A stretch of 64,000 nucleotides of DNA from Catellicoccus marimammalium (GCF_965139335.1 NZ_CBCSEL010000001.1); one strand, 5' to 3'. Shown: positions 19,039 to 27,626, numbered from the stretch's first letter. Numbers and translations: made by a program. Notes: a model not told the origin generated them from the sequence alone.

Positions 19039-19072
19039 TAAATAAAAATAAACCGAACGAAGGAGAAGAATA

Positions 19073-19867
19073 GTGCAAAAGCAACAAAAGAAGAAAGGAC
19101 AATTTCTCTTTTGGATTTTATTTTTAGGAATCATTGGCGTGGGAATTTCTGGGATTTATACCTATTGGATTTGTCCTAAAGAATATCAATCCACAGCTAC
19201 CATGCGTATTGAGCTTTCTAAAGACCAAGAAGAAAGTGTCGCTCAAGATAAGAAAATGCAGCAATCGTTAGAAGATAATTTTCAAGCGATTGCCAAAAAT
19301 AAAGAAATCTTGGCTATGACAAAAAAACAAATGTCAAAAGACTTCCAACCAAGTATTTCTACCTTACAAAAAGAGATTCATGTTTCTTTAGAAGATAATG
19401 GAAAAGAATTATCTTTCCGCGCTCAGTCATCGAACCCACTATGGGCACAAGATGAACTTCAAGCAATGGGAAAAACATGGATGGAAGTTTTGCCACAAAA
19501 ATTAAAAATTCAAGGATTACATTGGGTAAAAGACCCTACGTTTTCACCAAAACCAATTCAGCCTAATGTACCTTTACAATTAGGAATAGGAGCAATCATT
19601 GGGGTTATCCTTGGTGCAATGATTGGCTTATTACTCCGATTAGGACAACGGAAAAAGAAATATGTCCAACATCGCTATTTACAAACTTTATCTGCTCCAG
19701 TGATTGGTTCTATTCCTACCTTAACGGAAGTTACCCAAAAACCAATGTATCAAAAGGAAGGAGAGCGTCAAGTAGAAGAACATAATGCTATGGTAGATGA
19801 GCGTTTATTAGGAGAAACACAACATCTAGAAACATTGACTCGTTCTCGACGCAAAAGAAAAAGATGA
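19073..19867 (+). CDS. cpsC: CpsC/Wzz-like polysaccharide co-polymerase
   Basis: Predicted membrane modulator of capsule or exopolysaccharide chain length, the activating partner of a CpsD kinase. 264 residues with a GTG start after AAGGAGAAG. Transmembrane helix 1 lies at about 11-32, then an extracellular part with YQSTATMRIELS, then the Pro-rich PKPIQPNVPLQ before helix 2 (about 165-187). A basic cytoplasmic tail of some 75 residues ends in RSRRKRKR. It follows aroA by 34 nt and overlaps cpsD by 4 nt (ATGA). No other capsule genes are nearby. Confidence 0.85.
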   Translation: MQKQQKKKGQFLFWILFLGIIGVGISGIYTYWICPKEYQSTATMRIELSKDQEESVAQDKKMQQSLEDNFQAIAKNKEILAMTKKQMSKDFQPSISTLQKEIHVSLEDNGKELSFRAQSSNPLWAQDELQAMGKTWMEVLPQKLKIQGLHWVKDPTFSPKPIQPNVPLQLGIGAIIGVILGAMIGLLLRLGQRKKKYVQHRYLQTLSAPVIGSIPTLTEVTQKPMYQKEGERQVEEHNAMVDERLLGETQHLETLTRSRRKRKR

Positions 19868-20478
19868 GTACAATTCCCCCATTAGTAAATAACGAAACTG
19901 AAGTGGCGTCTTTTCGACAATTAGCAGAAAATATTGATTTGAATTTTGAACATAAACAAATTATTGCGGTGACTTCTAGTCAAAAAGGAGAAGGGAAATC
20001 AACGATTGCGGCAAATTTAGCTTTTACTTATGCTAAGGAAGGGTTCCAAACCTTATTAATTGATGCCAATTTAACTTCTCCAATGCAAGATACAATTTTT
20101 GATTTACAAAATTATAAAGGAGTATCCACTTATCTAGAAGAAGAATCTCCGCTATTACAGCGTTTTACTTTACCTTCAGGATACATTCGCACACTTGATT
20201 TATTAACAAGTGGTCCTCATTTAGCGAAAGCACAAAATTATCGTCAAAATTTGGAACAGTTGTTAGAAGAAGCGAAAAAATATTATCGCCGAATTATTAT
20301 CGATACGAGTGCACTAGATGTTTCTGATCTTTCTTTAGAATTTATCCAAGAAAGTGAATTAACTCTATTTATTGCACGAAAAAAATATTCAGAACAAAAA
20401 GAGGTACAGAGAGCCTTTAAAAAATTAAAACGTTGTGATATTCCTATTGCAATCGTCGAAAATGAATTTAAGTCTTAA
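19864..20478 (+). CDS. cpsD: CpsD/CapB-like BY-kinase ATPase without tyrosine tail
   Basis: Bacterial tyrosine-kinase-type P-loop ATPase of 204 residues, the partner of the CpsC-like protein. Walker A is SSQKGEGKSTIAANLA (38-53), Walker A' is LLIDANLTSP (64-73), Walker B is RRIIIDTSALD. CpsD proteins normally end in a cluster of tyrosines that is autophosphorylated; this one ends VENEFKS with none. In the A' and B motifs DADLRRP and DTPP are replaced by DANLTSP and DTSA. It may be a regulator with altered or no phosphorylation. A terminator follows. Confidence 0.82.
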   Translation: MSTIPPLVNNETEVASFRQLAENIDLNFEHKQIIAVTSSQKGEGKSTIAANLAFTYAKEGFQTLLIDANLTSPMQDTIFDLQNYKGVSTYLEEESPLLQRFTLPSGYIRTLDLLTSGPHLAKAQNYRQNLEQLLEEAKKYYRRIIIDTSALDVSDLSLEFIQESELTLFIARKKYSEQKEVQRAFKKLKRCDIPIAIVENEFKS

Positions 20479-20551
20479 TGATAGAACGAAAAATATATTT
20501 CTAAAATGAGATAAATATCTGTAAGATGAACAAAGAAATAGAAGAAAAAGA

Positions 20552-20588
20552 AAAGAAGTTTACTTTTTAGGGTAAACTTCTTTCTTTT
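20552..20588 (+). terminator. Terminator of the rqcH-aro-cps operon
   Basis: AAAGAAGTTTAC (20552-20563) pairs perfectly with GTAAACTTCTTT (20572-20583) and is followed by CTTTTATG. It ends the long run that began at rqcH. Confidence 0.85.
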
Positions 20589-20634
20589 ATGTTAGAATAA
20601 ATAATTGTGAAAGACTTAGAGAGGGGGCTTTATT

Positions 20635-22956
20635 TTGCAATCATCCATGTACCAATGGAAACAACCAAAGGAATTAACGAACGAAGAAAAAGAACAAATT
20701 TCTATTTTTGCTTCTGATTTATCCATTGCAGGTCCCTTAGCCGAATTATTATGGCGTCGTGGCATTCAGACAAAAGCCGATTATGAAGCATGGATTCATC
20801 CAAGAATAGAAGATTTACATGATCCTTTTTTATTCCCAGATATGGCAAAAGCAGTCGCTCGTATTCTTTTTGCGATTGAAAATAATCAGCGAATTTTAAT
20901 CTATGGAGATTATGACTGTGATGGGATTTCTAGTACTGTCGTTTTAAAAGATGTCTTAGACGCGATGGGAGCAGAAGTAGAATATTTCCTACCAGATCGA
21001 ACAACCGATGGATATGGACCAAATTTATCTGTTTATAAATATTATATTCAATCAGGAATTGATTTAATTATTACTGTAGATAATGGGATTACAGGATTTG
21101 AAGCTTTGGCTTATGCGAAAGAACAAGGGGTCGATGTTATTGTTACTGATCACCATCAATTAAAAGAAGAGCTTCCTGAAGCCTATGCTATTATTCATCC
21201 ACTTCTACCTGGAACAGACTATCCAGAGAAGCATTTAGCAGGGGTAGGGGTAGCCTTTAAACTTGCTTGTGCTTTAGTAGATGGTATCCCAACTGAAGTG
21301 CTAGATATGGTGGCTTTAGGAACGATTGCTGATTTGATGCCATTAACTGGAGAAAATCGCACACTAGTGGCTTTAGGATTGGACGCGATGCGTCATTCTG
21401 AACGAATGGGATTACAACAATTAGCGCATTTTGCTAATCTTTCTCTAGAAACGATTACCTCTGAGCAAGTTTCTTTCCAAATCGCTCCTCGATTGAATGC
21501 ACCAGGACGATTAGGAGATGCAAATATTGCTGTTGAAATGTTGACAACTTTTGACGATGAAGTAGCACAACAATATGCTAAAGAAATTAATGCATTGAAT
21601 ACAGAGCGTAAAGAATACGTAGAAAAAGCAGTAGAAGAAGCGAAAGAACAGTTAACCGAAGATAAAATTCAAATCGTTACAAGCACAGAATGGCCGGAAG
21701 GTATTTTAGGAATTGTGGCAGGAAAGATTATGGATCAAACAGGCTGTCCTTGTTTAGCTTTACATTTAGATCCATTAAGTGGAGAAGCAAAAGGCTCTGC
21801 TCGTAGCGTGGAATCTTTATCCATTGTTTCTTTACTAGAACAATGTTCTGACCTTTTAGTGACTTTTGGTGGACATCCTGCCGCGGCAGGTTTAACAATT
21901 ACCACTGAAAATTTGGAAGCCTTTCGTCAAAAAATCAACCAACTACCAGAAGTAGAAGCTTTTGAAAAAGGAAAAAAAGAGCAAGAAATCGACCTTATTT
22001 TATCCGTAGAAGATTGCACAATGGACTTTTTTGATGAGTTACAAATCCTTGCTCCTTTTGGGAAAGGAAATCCTATCCCTTGTTTAGAATTACAAGGAGT
22101 CTCTATCGAAAATCCTAAAACTTTTGGTAAAAATCAAGCACATATGAAAGGGCTAATTGTCCAAAAAGAAGAAGAAAAAATAAGTAAATTACCGTTTATT
22201 TATTTTTCTTATCGTGGCTCCCAAAGAGATCTATTAAGTAGTACTAAAGTGAATGTCATTGGAGAATTGGACTGTAATGAATGGCAAGGAAAGCAAACGT
22301 TACAATTACGTTTGAAAGATTATGAGATTCCTACTTTACAATTGTTTGATGCTCGTGGACAACGCTTTTTATCTGAAGATTATGTACAATCCGATGCTCT
22401 TTATCTATATTTCAATCCGTTGCATAAACGTCGCTTACAAATGTATTATCCAGAAGCGACTTTACTAGATGTGACCACTTATTTAACACAAGAAGACGAT
22501 GTTACTCAAGTGATTCTATTAGATCTTCCTACTCATTTAGAAGAGCTTGCTCAAGTAATTCATAAACATAAAGATCAAGAGTACGTTTTAGTCGCTCATG
22601 ACTTTGAAGAAGCATATCTTAATGGAATGCCAAGTCGAGAACAATTCACTTATGTTTTCCAATATTTGAAAAAACAAAAAGATTTGGATGTCCATCATCA
22701 ATTAAAACAATTGAGTCAGATGCTAAAAATCCCTATGCAAAACTTGATATTTATGATAAATTTATTTAGGGACTTGGATTTTGTTCGCATTCAAAATGGA
22801 ATCTTAAATCCAGTACCAAATCCAACAAAACGACCATTAGATAGTAGTACGATTTATCAAGAACGTGAAACCTTAATTCAAAGTGAAGCTTTCTTATTAT
22901 ACGAAACAATAGATAGCTTATTTCATTGGTTTCAACAACAGGAGGAAGAAAAATAA
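20635..22956 (+). CDS. recJ: Single-stranded-DNA-specific exonuclease RecJ
   Basis: 5'-3' exonuclease on single-stranded DNA in recombination and repair. I take TTG 20635 as start because GAGGGGG lies 7 nt before it; the ATG at 20647 is too far away. 773 residues, longer than E. coli RecJ because Gram-positive members carry a C-terminal extension. DHH-superfamily motifs are IYGDYDCDGISS (motif I, 89-100), TVDNG, and VTDHHQ (170-175), with FGGHPAAAGLT in the DHHA1 part. apt starts after 1 nt. Confidence 0.95.
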   Translation: MQSSMYQWKQPKELTNEEKEQISIFASDLSIAGPLAELLWRRGIQTKADYEAWIHPRIEDLHDPFLFPDMAKAVARILFAIENNQRILIYGDYDCDGISSTVVLKDVLDAMGAEVEYFLPDRTTDGYGPNLSVYKYYIQSGIDLIITVDNGITGFEALAYAKEQGVDVIVTDHHQLKEELPEAYAIIHPLLPGTDYPEKHLAGVGVAFKLACALVDGIPTEVLDMVALGTIADLMPLTGENRTLVALGLDAMRHSERMGLQQLAHFANLSLETITSEQVSFQIAPRLNAPGRLGDANIAVEMLTTFDDEVAQQYAKEINALNTERKEYVEKAVEEAKEQLTEDKIQIVTSTEWPEGILGIVAGKIMDQTGCPCLALHLDPLSGEAKGSARSVESLSIVSLLEQCSDLLVTFGGHPAAAGLTITTENLEAFRQKINQLPEVEAFEKGKKEQEIDLILSVEDCTMDFFDELQILAPFGKGNPIPCLELQGVSIENPKTFGKNQAHMKGLIVQKEEEKISKLPFIYFSYRGSQRDLLSSTKVNVIGELDCNEWQGKQTLQLRLKDYEIPTLQLFDARGQRFLSEDYVQSDALYLYFNPLHKRRLQMYYPEATLLDVTTYLTQEDDVTQVILLDLPTHLEELAQVIHKHKDQEYVLVAHDFEEAYLNGMPSREQFTYVFQYLKKQKDLDVHHQLKQLSQMLKIPMQNLIFMINLFRDLDFVRIQNGILNPVPNPTKRPLDSSTIYQERETLIQSEAFLLYETIDSLFHWFQQQEEEK

Positions 22957-22957
22957 A

Positions 22958-23470
22958 ATGGATTTAAAAAATTATATCGCAAGCATTGAAAACTACCCAA
23001 AAGAAGGAATTGTTTTCCGTGATATTTCACCGTTAATGGCAGATGGTGAGGCCTATCGTGCTGCGACACAAGCCATTGTAGAATATGCAAAAGAAAAAGA
23101 AGTAGATATGGTAGTAGGACCAGAAGCACGTGGATTTATCGTTGGATGTCCTGTCGCTTATGAAATGAGCATTGGATTTGCTCCAGTCCGCAAACCAGGA
23201 AAATTACCTCGTGAAACAATCGAAGTAAGCTACGAAAAAGAATATGGAATGGATACATTAACAATTCACAAAGATGCCATCAAACCAGGTCAACGTGTAT
23301 TAATTACAGATGACTTATTAGCTACTGGCGGTACGATTGCTGCAACGATTAAATTAGTAGAAGAATTAGGCGGAATTGTTGTTGGATGTGCCTTTTTAAT
23401 TGAATTAACAGACTTACACGGTCGTGACAACATCAAAGATTATGACATTAAAGTATTAATGGAATATTAA
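22958..23470 (+). CDS. apt: Adenine phosphoribosyltransferase
   Basis: Salvages adenine to AMP with PRPP. 170 residues. The PRPP loop is RVLITDDLLATGGTIAA, and the family start DLKNYIASIENYPKEGIVFRD plus VVGPEARGFIVG are canonical. It is coupled to recJ (AGGAGGAAG within the recJ end); recJ-apt order is conserved in many Firmicutes. It has its own terminator. Confidence 0.97.
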   Translation: MDLKNYIASIENYPKEGIVFRDISPLMADGEAYRAATQAIVEYAKEKEVDMVVGPEARGFIVGCPVAYEMSIGFAPVRKPGKLPRETIEVSYEKEYGMDTLTIHKDAIKPGQRVLITDDLLATGGTIAATIKLVEELGGIVVGCAFLIELTDLHGRDNIKDYDIKVLMEY

Positions 23471-23478
23471 TAAACCTT

Positions 23479-23509
23479 AAAAGCATGAGACCGATTTCTC
23501 ATGCTTTTT
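23479..23509 (+). terminator. Terminator after recJ-apt
   Basis: AAAAGCATGAGA pairs with TCTCATGCTTTT over a 6-nt loop, followed by TCTTTTT. It ends 24 nt before the glf start. Confidence 0.88.
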
Positions 23510-23533
23510 CTTTTTAAAAGAAAGGAGAAACAA

Positions 23534-24652
23534 ATGTACGATTACGTCATTGTCGGAGCAGGGTTGTTCGGTGCTATTTGTGCCCATGAACTAGCGCTGC
23601 AAGGGAAAAAAATTAAAGTAATTGAAAAACGCAATCATATTGCAGGAAATATTTATACAAAAGAAGTAGAGGGAATTCATGTTCATGAATATGGTGCTCA
23701 TATTTTCCATACAAGTAATGAACAAGTATGGCGCTATATCAATCAATTTACAACGTTCCATCCTTTTATCAATTCACCGATTGCAAATTTCCGTGGCGAA
23801 ATTTATAACTTACCTTTCAATATGAATACTTTTAACAAATTATGGGGAGTGGTAACACCACAAGAAGCTCAAGAAAAAATTGAACAACAAAAGAAAGAAG
23901 CTTTAGGGGATAAAGAACCACAAAATTTAGAAGAGCAAGCGATTTCTCTTGTCGGAACAGATATTTATCAGAAGTTGATCAAAGGATATACAGAAAAACA
24001 ATGGGGGGAAAAAGCAACTAAACTTCCAAGTTTTATCATTAAACGTTTGCCAGTTCGTTATACATATAATAACAATTATTTCAACGATATTTATCAAGGA
24101 ATTCCTACAAATGGCTATACCGCTATTGTAGAAAATATGTTAAATCATCCAAATATCTCTGTAGAATTAGGAATTGATTTCTTTGAAAACCGCGAACATT
24201 GGCTAAATCAAGGAGAAAAATTAATTTTTACAGGAATGATTGATCAATTCTTTAATTATGAATATGGAACCTTGGCTTATCGTTCTTTACGTTTCGAACA
24301 TGAGTATTTAAATAACATTGATAACTATCAAGGAAACGCTGTTGTTAACTATACAGATGTTACACCAGCTTATACAAGAATTATTGAACATAAACATTTC
24401 CAAACCAATCAACCAGAATCAATTTCTGGTACAATGATTACTAAAGAATATCCTGCAGATTGGGAACCTGGAATCGAACCATATTATCCAGTAAATAATG
24501 ATGAAAATAATGCTTTATATCAGCGTTATGCTCAAAAAGCAGCAGAATTTCCTAATATTATTTTTGGCGGACGCTTAGGCACTTATCGTTACTATGATAT
24601 GGATAAAATTGTGGAACAAGCTCTTAAAACCGTCGAGAATGAACTTAAATAA
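23534..24652 (+). CDS. glf: UDP-galactopyranose mutase
   Basis: FAD enzyme that converts UDP-galactopyranose to UDP-galactofuranose, a precursor for cell-surface polysaccharide. I start at ATG 23534 after AAAGGAG; the frame opening at 23501 lies inside the terminator. 372 residues. The FAD motif YDYVIVGAGLFGAICAHELA, then HEYGAHIFHTSN, and the C-terminal GGRLGTYRYYDMDKIVEQAL are hallmarks. No galactofuranosyltransferase or polysaccharide cluster adjoins it, so its product must feed a pathway elsewhere. Confidence 0.95.
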   Translation: MYDYVIVGAGLFGAICAHELALQGKKIKVIEKRNHIAGNIYTKEVEGIHVHEYGAHIFHTSNEQVWRYINQFTTFHPFINSPIANFRGEIYNLPFNMNTFNKLWGVVTPQEAQEKIEQQKKEALGDKEPQNLEEQAISLVGTDIYQKLIKGYTEKQWGEKATKLPSFIIKRLPVRYTYNNNYFNDIYQGIPTNGYTAIVENMLNHPNISVELGIDFFENREHWLNQGEKLIFTGMIDQFFNYEYGTLAYRSLRFEHEYLNNIDNYQGNAVVNYTDVTPAYTRIIEHKHFQTNQPESISGTMITKEYPADWEPGIEPYYPVNNDENNALYQRYAQKAAEFPNIIFGGRLGTYRYYDMDKIVEQALKTVENELK

Positions 24653-24669
24653 TTCATAAATTTTAAGAT

Positions 24670-24717
24670 GCATTTTTATCTTTTTATGGATTAATGATGA
24701 ATCCATAAATAAAATGC
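24670..24717 (+). other. Bulged hairpin after glf
   Basis: The arms TTATGGATT / AATCCATAA are extended by GCATTTT / AAAATGC with a 5-nt bulge on the left arm. No T-run follows. It precedes the likely glf terminator by 9 nt. Confidence 0.4.
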
Positions 24718-24725
24718 CAATAATA

Positions 24726-24767
24726 AAAATAGAGGAGAGATGAAAATATCAAGCCTCTATTTTTTTC
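24726..24767 (+). terminator. Terminator of glf
   Basis: AAAATAGAGG (24726-24735) pairs with CCTCTATTTT (24754-24763) around an 18-nt loop and is followed by TTTCTTATTT. Confidence 0.75.
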
Positions 24768-24775
24768 TTATTTCC

Positions 24776-24807
<32 letters not shown>

Positions 24808-24860
24808 GGATATCATTTTTTAGATGAGGATTATTCCTCATCTCATAAGATCTATTTCAA

Positions 24861-24947
24861 CCGATGGTGTGGGATTTGAACCCACGCACGATATTCTCGC
24901 CTATCGCTTTTCGAGAGCGACCCCTTTAGCCACTTGGGTAACCATCG
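24861..24947 (-). tRNA. tRNA-Ser(CGA)
   Basis: The minus strand folds into an 87-nt class II tRNA. The acceptor CGATGGT / ACCATCG is perfect with discriminator G (a serine determinant). The anticodon stem is TCGCT / AGCGA with loop CTCGAAA, giving anticodon CGA. There is a long variable arm and a T-arm GTGGG-TTCAAAT-CCCAC. CCA is not encoded. It reads UCG codons. It follows tRNA-Arg after 3 nt. Confidence 0.94.
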
Positions 24948-24950
24948 TAA

Positions 24951-25024
24951 CCGGTCGTACAGGATTCGAACCCGCGACACCAAGCACCGGAAACTTGTGC
25001 TCTATCCAACTGAGCTAACGACCG
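24951..25024 (-). tRNA. tRNA-Arg(CCG)
   Basis: A 74-nt cloverleaf on the minus strand. Acceptor CGGTCGT / ACGACCG with discriminator G, D-arm with AGCTCAGTTGGATAGAGC, anticodon stem CAAGT / GCTTG with loop TTCCGGT (anticodon CCG, reads CGG), T-arm with GGTTCGAATCC. CCA is not encoded. It is first of the two-tRNA unit. Confidence 0.95.
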
Positions 25025-25037
25025 CTATATCATTGAA

Positions 25038-25043
25038 ATTATA
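25038..25043 (-). promoter_or_regulatory. -10 box of the tRNA-Arg/tRNA-Ser unit
   Basis: TATAAT on the minus strand lies 13 nt ahead of the tRNA-Arg 5' end. No clear -35 box is seen, and the preceding DNA is the terminator U-tract of the upstream gene. Confidence 0.45.
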
Positions 25044-25047
25044 TCAT

Positions 25048-25084
25048 AAAAAAAGAGAAATAAAAAGAGGACTTTTTATTTCTC
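25048..25084 (-). terminator. Terminator overlapping the end of the winged-helix gene
   Basis: GAGAAATAAAAAG and CTTTTTATTTCTC form a perfect 13-bp stem around a 4-nt loop. On the minus strand TTTTTTTATG follows. It overlaps the stop codon at 25076 and separates the ppaC unit from the tRNAs. Confidence 0.85.
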
Positions 25085-26011
25085 AATAACCATTGATGAT
25101 TCAGATATCGGTAGAATATCCAACTGTTGATAAAGCTCAGATAATAGACAGTAATTTTGCATAGGAGAGGATATAGAAAAAAGATGTTGTAACTCTTTTA
25201 AGTTCTCTTGATATTTTTCTTCCCATAGCTCCCATTGTTTACGTAATTTTTTACGGAAAAGACGAATTGTCAGTTGATCATTTTGAATCCAATGTGCAGC
25301 AGACAATGCTTGATAAAAAATAGATTGTTTTTGTTTTTCTAAATCACCCGTAGCACGATTCATTTGACGAATAAGGCGTAGACAACGATCTAAAAAGAAA
25401 CTTGTTTCTACATCGCCTGTATAAGGATAAATCTCTTGGCTATATGCTGTCACTAATGGACATTGTGCATGCAAAGCTAAAAAATAAGAGACCCAATCTT
25501 GTTCCCAAACAGAAAGAGATTGATAGCTCGCAAAAATTGCTTTTTCTGAAGAAATAGAAATCCAACGCTGCATCTCTATTCCCTCTTCTAACAATAATAA
25601 CTCTTGATTTTCAGGAATTACTTTAGCAATAAAATAAGAAAAGGCATCCTTATCCAATCCTTCTTTCCATTCTTCAGTCATCATTTTTTCCTTCCATGAA
25701 GAAAGAATCCCTGTTACTTTTTCTTTAGCAAGTTTTTGATCTGCCTGAAATTGATCTTTTGTATAAATAGGTAAAATTACAGAGTATGTACGCTCTTTTC
25801 GCTCTATCACTTGACAATCTATCAATTTTTGAATTTGTTCATCTAATTTTTTGCGGTTCACTTCAGGAAACGCCGCTCGAATTTCTTTTAAAGAAGCCTG
25901 AGGTGAATCTAAAAGATAAAAAATAAGCTCTTTCGTAAGCGGATGAGCATATAAACGCAAATCCGCCTCGTTAGAGCTTTTCATTTGTAATGGATAAACT
26001 AGATTAACCAT
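25076..26011 (-). CDS. Uncharacterised protein with winged-helix-like N-terminus
   Basis: I do not recognise a named family. 311 residues, no signal peptide or membrane segment. Residues about 20-75 (HPLTKELIFYLLDSPQASLKEIRAAFPEVNRKKLDEQIQKLIDC shortened: helices, a recognition-like helix, then a turn into VIERKERTYSVIL) look like a winged helix-turn-helix. The remainder is helix-rich with many Lys, Glu and Gln residues. It overlaps the end of ppaC by 8 nt and must be cotranscribed with it, so a role linked to pyrophosphate or growth is possible but only inferred. Confidence 0.6.
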   Translation of the reverse strand: MVNLVYPLQMKSSNEADLRLYAHPLTKELIFYLLDSPQASLKEIRAAFPEVNRKKLDEQIQKLIDCQVIERKERTYSVILPIYTKDQFQADQKLAKEKVTGILSSWKEKMMTEEWKEGLDKDAFSYFIAKVIPENQELLLLEEGIEMQRWISISSEKAIFASYQSLSVWEQDWVSYFLALHAQCPLVTAYSQEIYPYTGDVETSFFLDRCLRLIRQMNRATGDLEKQKQSIFYQALSAAHWIQNDQLTIRLFRKKLRKQWELWEEKYQENLKELQHLFSISSPMQNYCLLSELYQQLDILPISESSMVIEK

Positions 26012-26930
26012 TAAATGCTTCTGTTAGTGGAGGAACCACTTGTTTTTTACGAGATACAACCCCTTTTAATAGAGATTGATTTTCTTCTAAAGTAGTTTCA
26101 AATGCGGCTTCTACTTTATCTACTCCCTCACCTAACGCAATTACGATTGAATCACTATCTAAAATATTTGTAATTAATAACACAAATAAATCATAGCCTT
26201 CTTCTTCGTTTTCTTTTAACATTTCTGCTTCTAGAGCATCTTTACGAGATAATACATCTGCAAAGTCGACAGTATTTACTTGGTCGATACGAACTGTAAC
26301 TCCGTTCATATCAAAGCTTTTAGCATCTGCATTTAGTAATTCTTTTTCTGTTTTAGTTGCTAAATTTGTACCTGCTTTTAACATTTCTAAACCGTAAGTT
26401 TCTGCATCTACACCAGCAATTTCTGCTAATTTTTTCGCAACTTCTACATCAAATGGTGTACATGTTGGAGATTTGAATAATAAAGTATCTGAAATAATAG
26501 CAGATAGCATCATTCCGGCAATGTTTGCTGGAATTTCTACATTATGTTCTTGATATAATTTATAAATAATTGTGTTTGTGCATCCTACTGGTTCAGCACG
26601 ATAGAATAATGGTTCTGCACATTCAAAAGCAATACGGTGATGATCGACAACGTAAGAAACACGTACATCTTTAATATCTTTTACTGTTTGTTGTGCTTCA
26701 TTATGGTCTACTAACATTACTTCTTTTACTTCGTTAGCAGCAGTTTCAATTACACGTAATGGTTCAAAACCAAATGTATTTAATGCATATTCTGTTTCTT
26801 CATTTGGTGTTCCTAAAGCAACAGCTTCTGCATTTACTCCTAATTGTTGTTGTAAATAAGCAAATGAAATCGCTGAAGCGATTGAATCTGTATCTGGATT
26901 TAAATGTCCGAAAACTAAAACTTTTTCCAT
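26004..26930 (-). CDS. ppaC: Manganese-dependent inorganic pyrophosphatase (family II)
   Basis: Hydrolyses pyrophosphate to phosphate, pulling biosynthetic reactions forward. 308 residues, normal for family II. The DHH motif is SYVVDHHRIA, with GHLNPDTDSIASA near the N-terminus and MLVDHNEA as metal-binding segments; the C-terminal DHHA2 part ends with the substrate-binding VVSRKKQVVPPL (SRKKQ is the family signature). It is the first gene of a two-gene minus-strand unit. Confidence 0.97.
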   Translation of the reverse strand: MEKVLVFGHLNPDTDSIASAISFAYLQQQLGVNAEAVALGTPNEETEYALNTFGFEPLRVIETAANEVKEVMLVDHNEAQQTVKDIKDVRVSYVVDHHRIAFECAEPLFYRAEPVGCTNTIIYKLYQEHNVEIPANIAGMMLSAIISDTLLFKSPTCTPFDVEVAKKLAEIAGVDAETYGLEMLKAGTNLATKTEKELLNADAKSFDMNGVTVRIDQVNTVDFADVLSRKDALEAEMLKENEEEGYDLFVLLITNILDSDSIVIALGEGVDKVEAAFETTLEENQSLLKGVVSRKKQVVPPLTEAFNG

Positions 26931-26967
26931 GAGTTCTTATCTCCTTTAGTCATACATATATGAATTT

Positions 26968-26976
26968 ATTATAGCA
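26968..26976 (-). promoter_or_regulatory. Extended -10 promoter of ppaC
   Basis: The minus strand has TGCTATAAT, a perfect extended -10 element, 37 nt before the ATG, with AAAGGAGAT as ribosome site in between. Confidence 0.65.
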
Positions 26977-26994
26977 TAAATTAAAACTGAATAT

Positions 26995-27038
26995 AACAAA
27001 ATATCCTCTAAACCATTATGTTTAGAGGATATTTTTTA
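26995..27038. terminator. Bidirectional-form terminator after tetR gene
   Basis: AAAATATCCTCTAAAC (26998-27013) pairs perfectly with GTTTAGAGGATATTTT (27020-27035), 16 bp with a 6-nt loop. It ends the minus-strand series obg to tetR. Confidence 0.88.
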
Positions 27039-27626
27039 ACGTTGAAATCCAACTTTTAGAATCAATAACGATTTTAACAAATCCGTTTTTGCTAATTCCG
27101 GAGTTTTCTTTTCCATTAAATTACGTTGCAATTGATGGAATAAAACGGAAGATAGTAAAAAGAAAATTTCTTGTTGTTCATATTTACTTCGGAAGCGTAA
27201 AGTATCTAACTTTGTTCGCTCCCACTGGTAAATTTTTTCTTCTTGAAGTTTTTGAATAAACCAATCCCATTCTAAAAAACTTACTTCATTCAACCAAGAC
27301 ATAGAAAAAGTTTGGTGTTGTAGCAATAAAGGATATAAAGCTTGAAAGCATAAAGCTGTATAATCTAAAACATTATATCTTTGTGGCACTACTTTTTCCA
27401 TTTCTTCTTTTAACGGATTAATAAATGTCACCGTTAATATGTGATGGAATGCATCTTTTTTATCTTCAAAATAAAGATAAAATGCACCACGAGAAATTTT
27501 TGCTTCTTTAATCATTCGATTAATGGAAGCTTGTTCATAACCATATTCAGAAAATTCGCAATAAATCGCTTCTTCAATTCTCTGTTGTTTTTCTTCCGTT
27601 AAATGATAGAAATTAGACTTGGTCAT
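27036..27626 (-). CDS. TetR/AcrR-family transcriptional regulator
   Basis: Predicted repressor of 196 residues. The N-terminal helix-turn-helix reads EEKQQRIEEAIYCEFSEYGY then ASINRMIKEAKISRGAFYLYF (about 12-55), typical of TetR. The C-terminal ligand-binding part is helical and unassigned. It overlaps lapA by 14 nt, so it is cotranscribed with lapA and rnz rather than standing next to an efflux gene, and its target is unknown. Confidence 0.88.
   Translation of the reverse strand: MTKSNFYHLTEEKQQRIEEAIYCEFSEYGYEQASINRMIKEAKISRGAFYLYFEDKKDAFHHILTVTFINPLKEEMEKVVPQRYNVLDYTALCFQALYPLLLQHQTFSMSWLNEVSFLEWDWFIQKLQEEKIYQWERTKLDTLRFRSKYEQQEIFFLLSSVLFHQLQRNLMEKKTPELAKTDLLKSLLILKVGFQR

Noticed and set aside
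24824..25018. Open frame over the tRNA pair
   Set aside because: It runs antisense through both tRNA genes, with no ribosome site.
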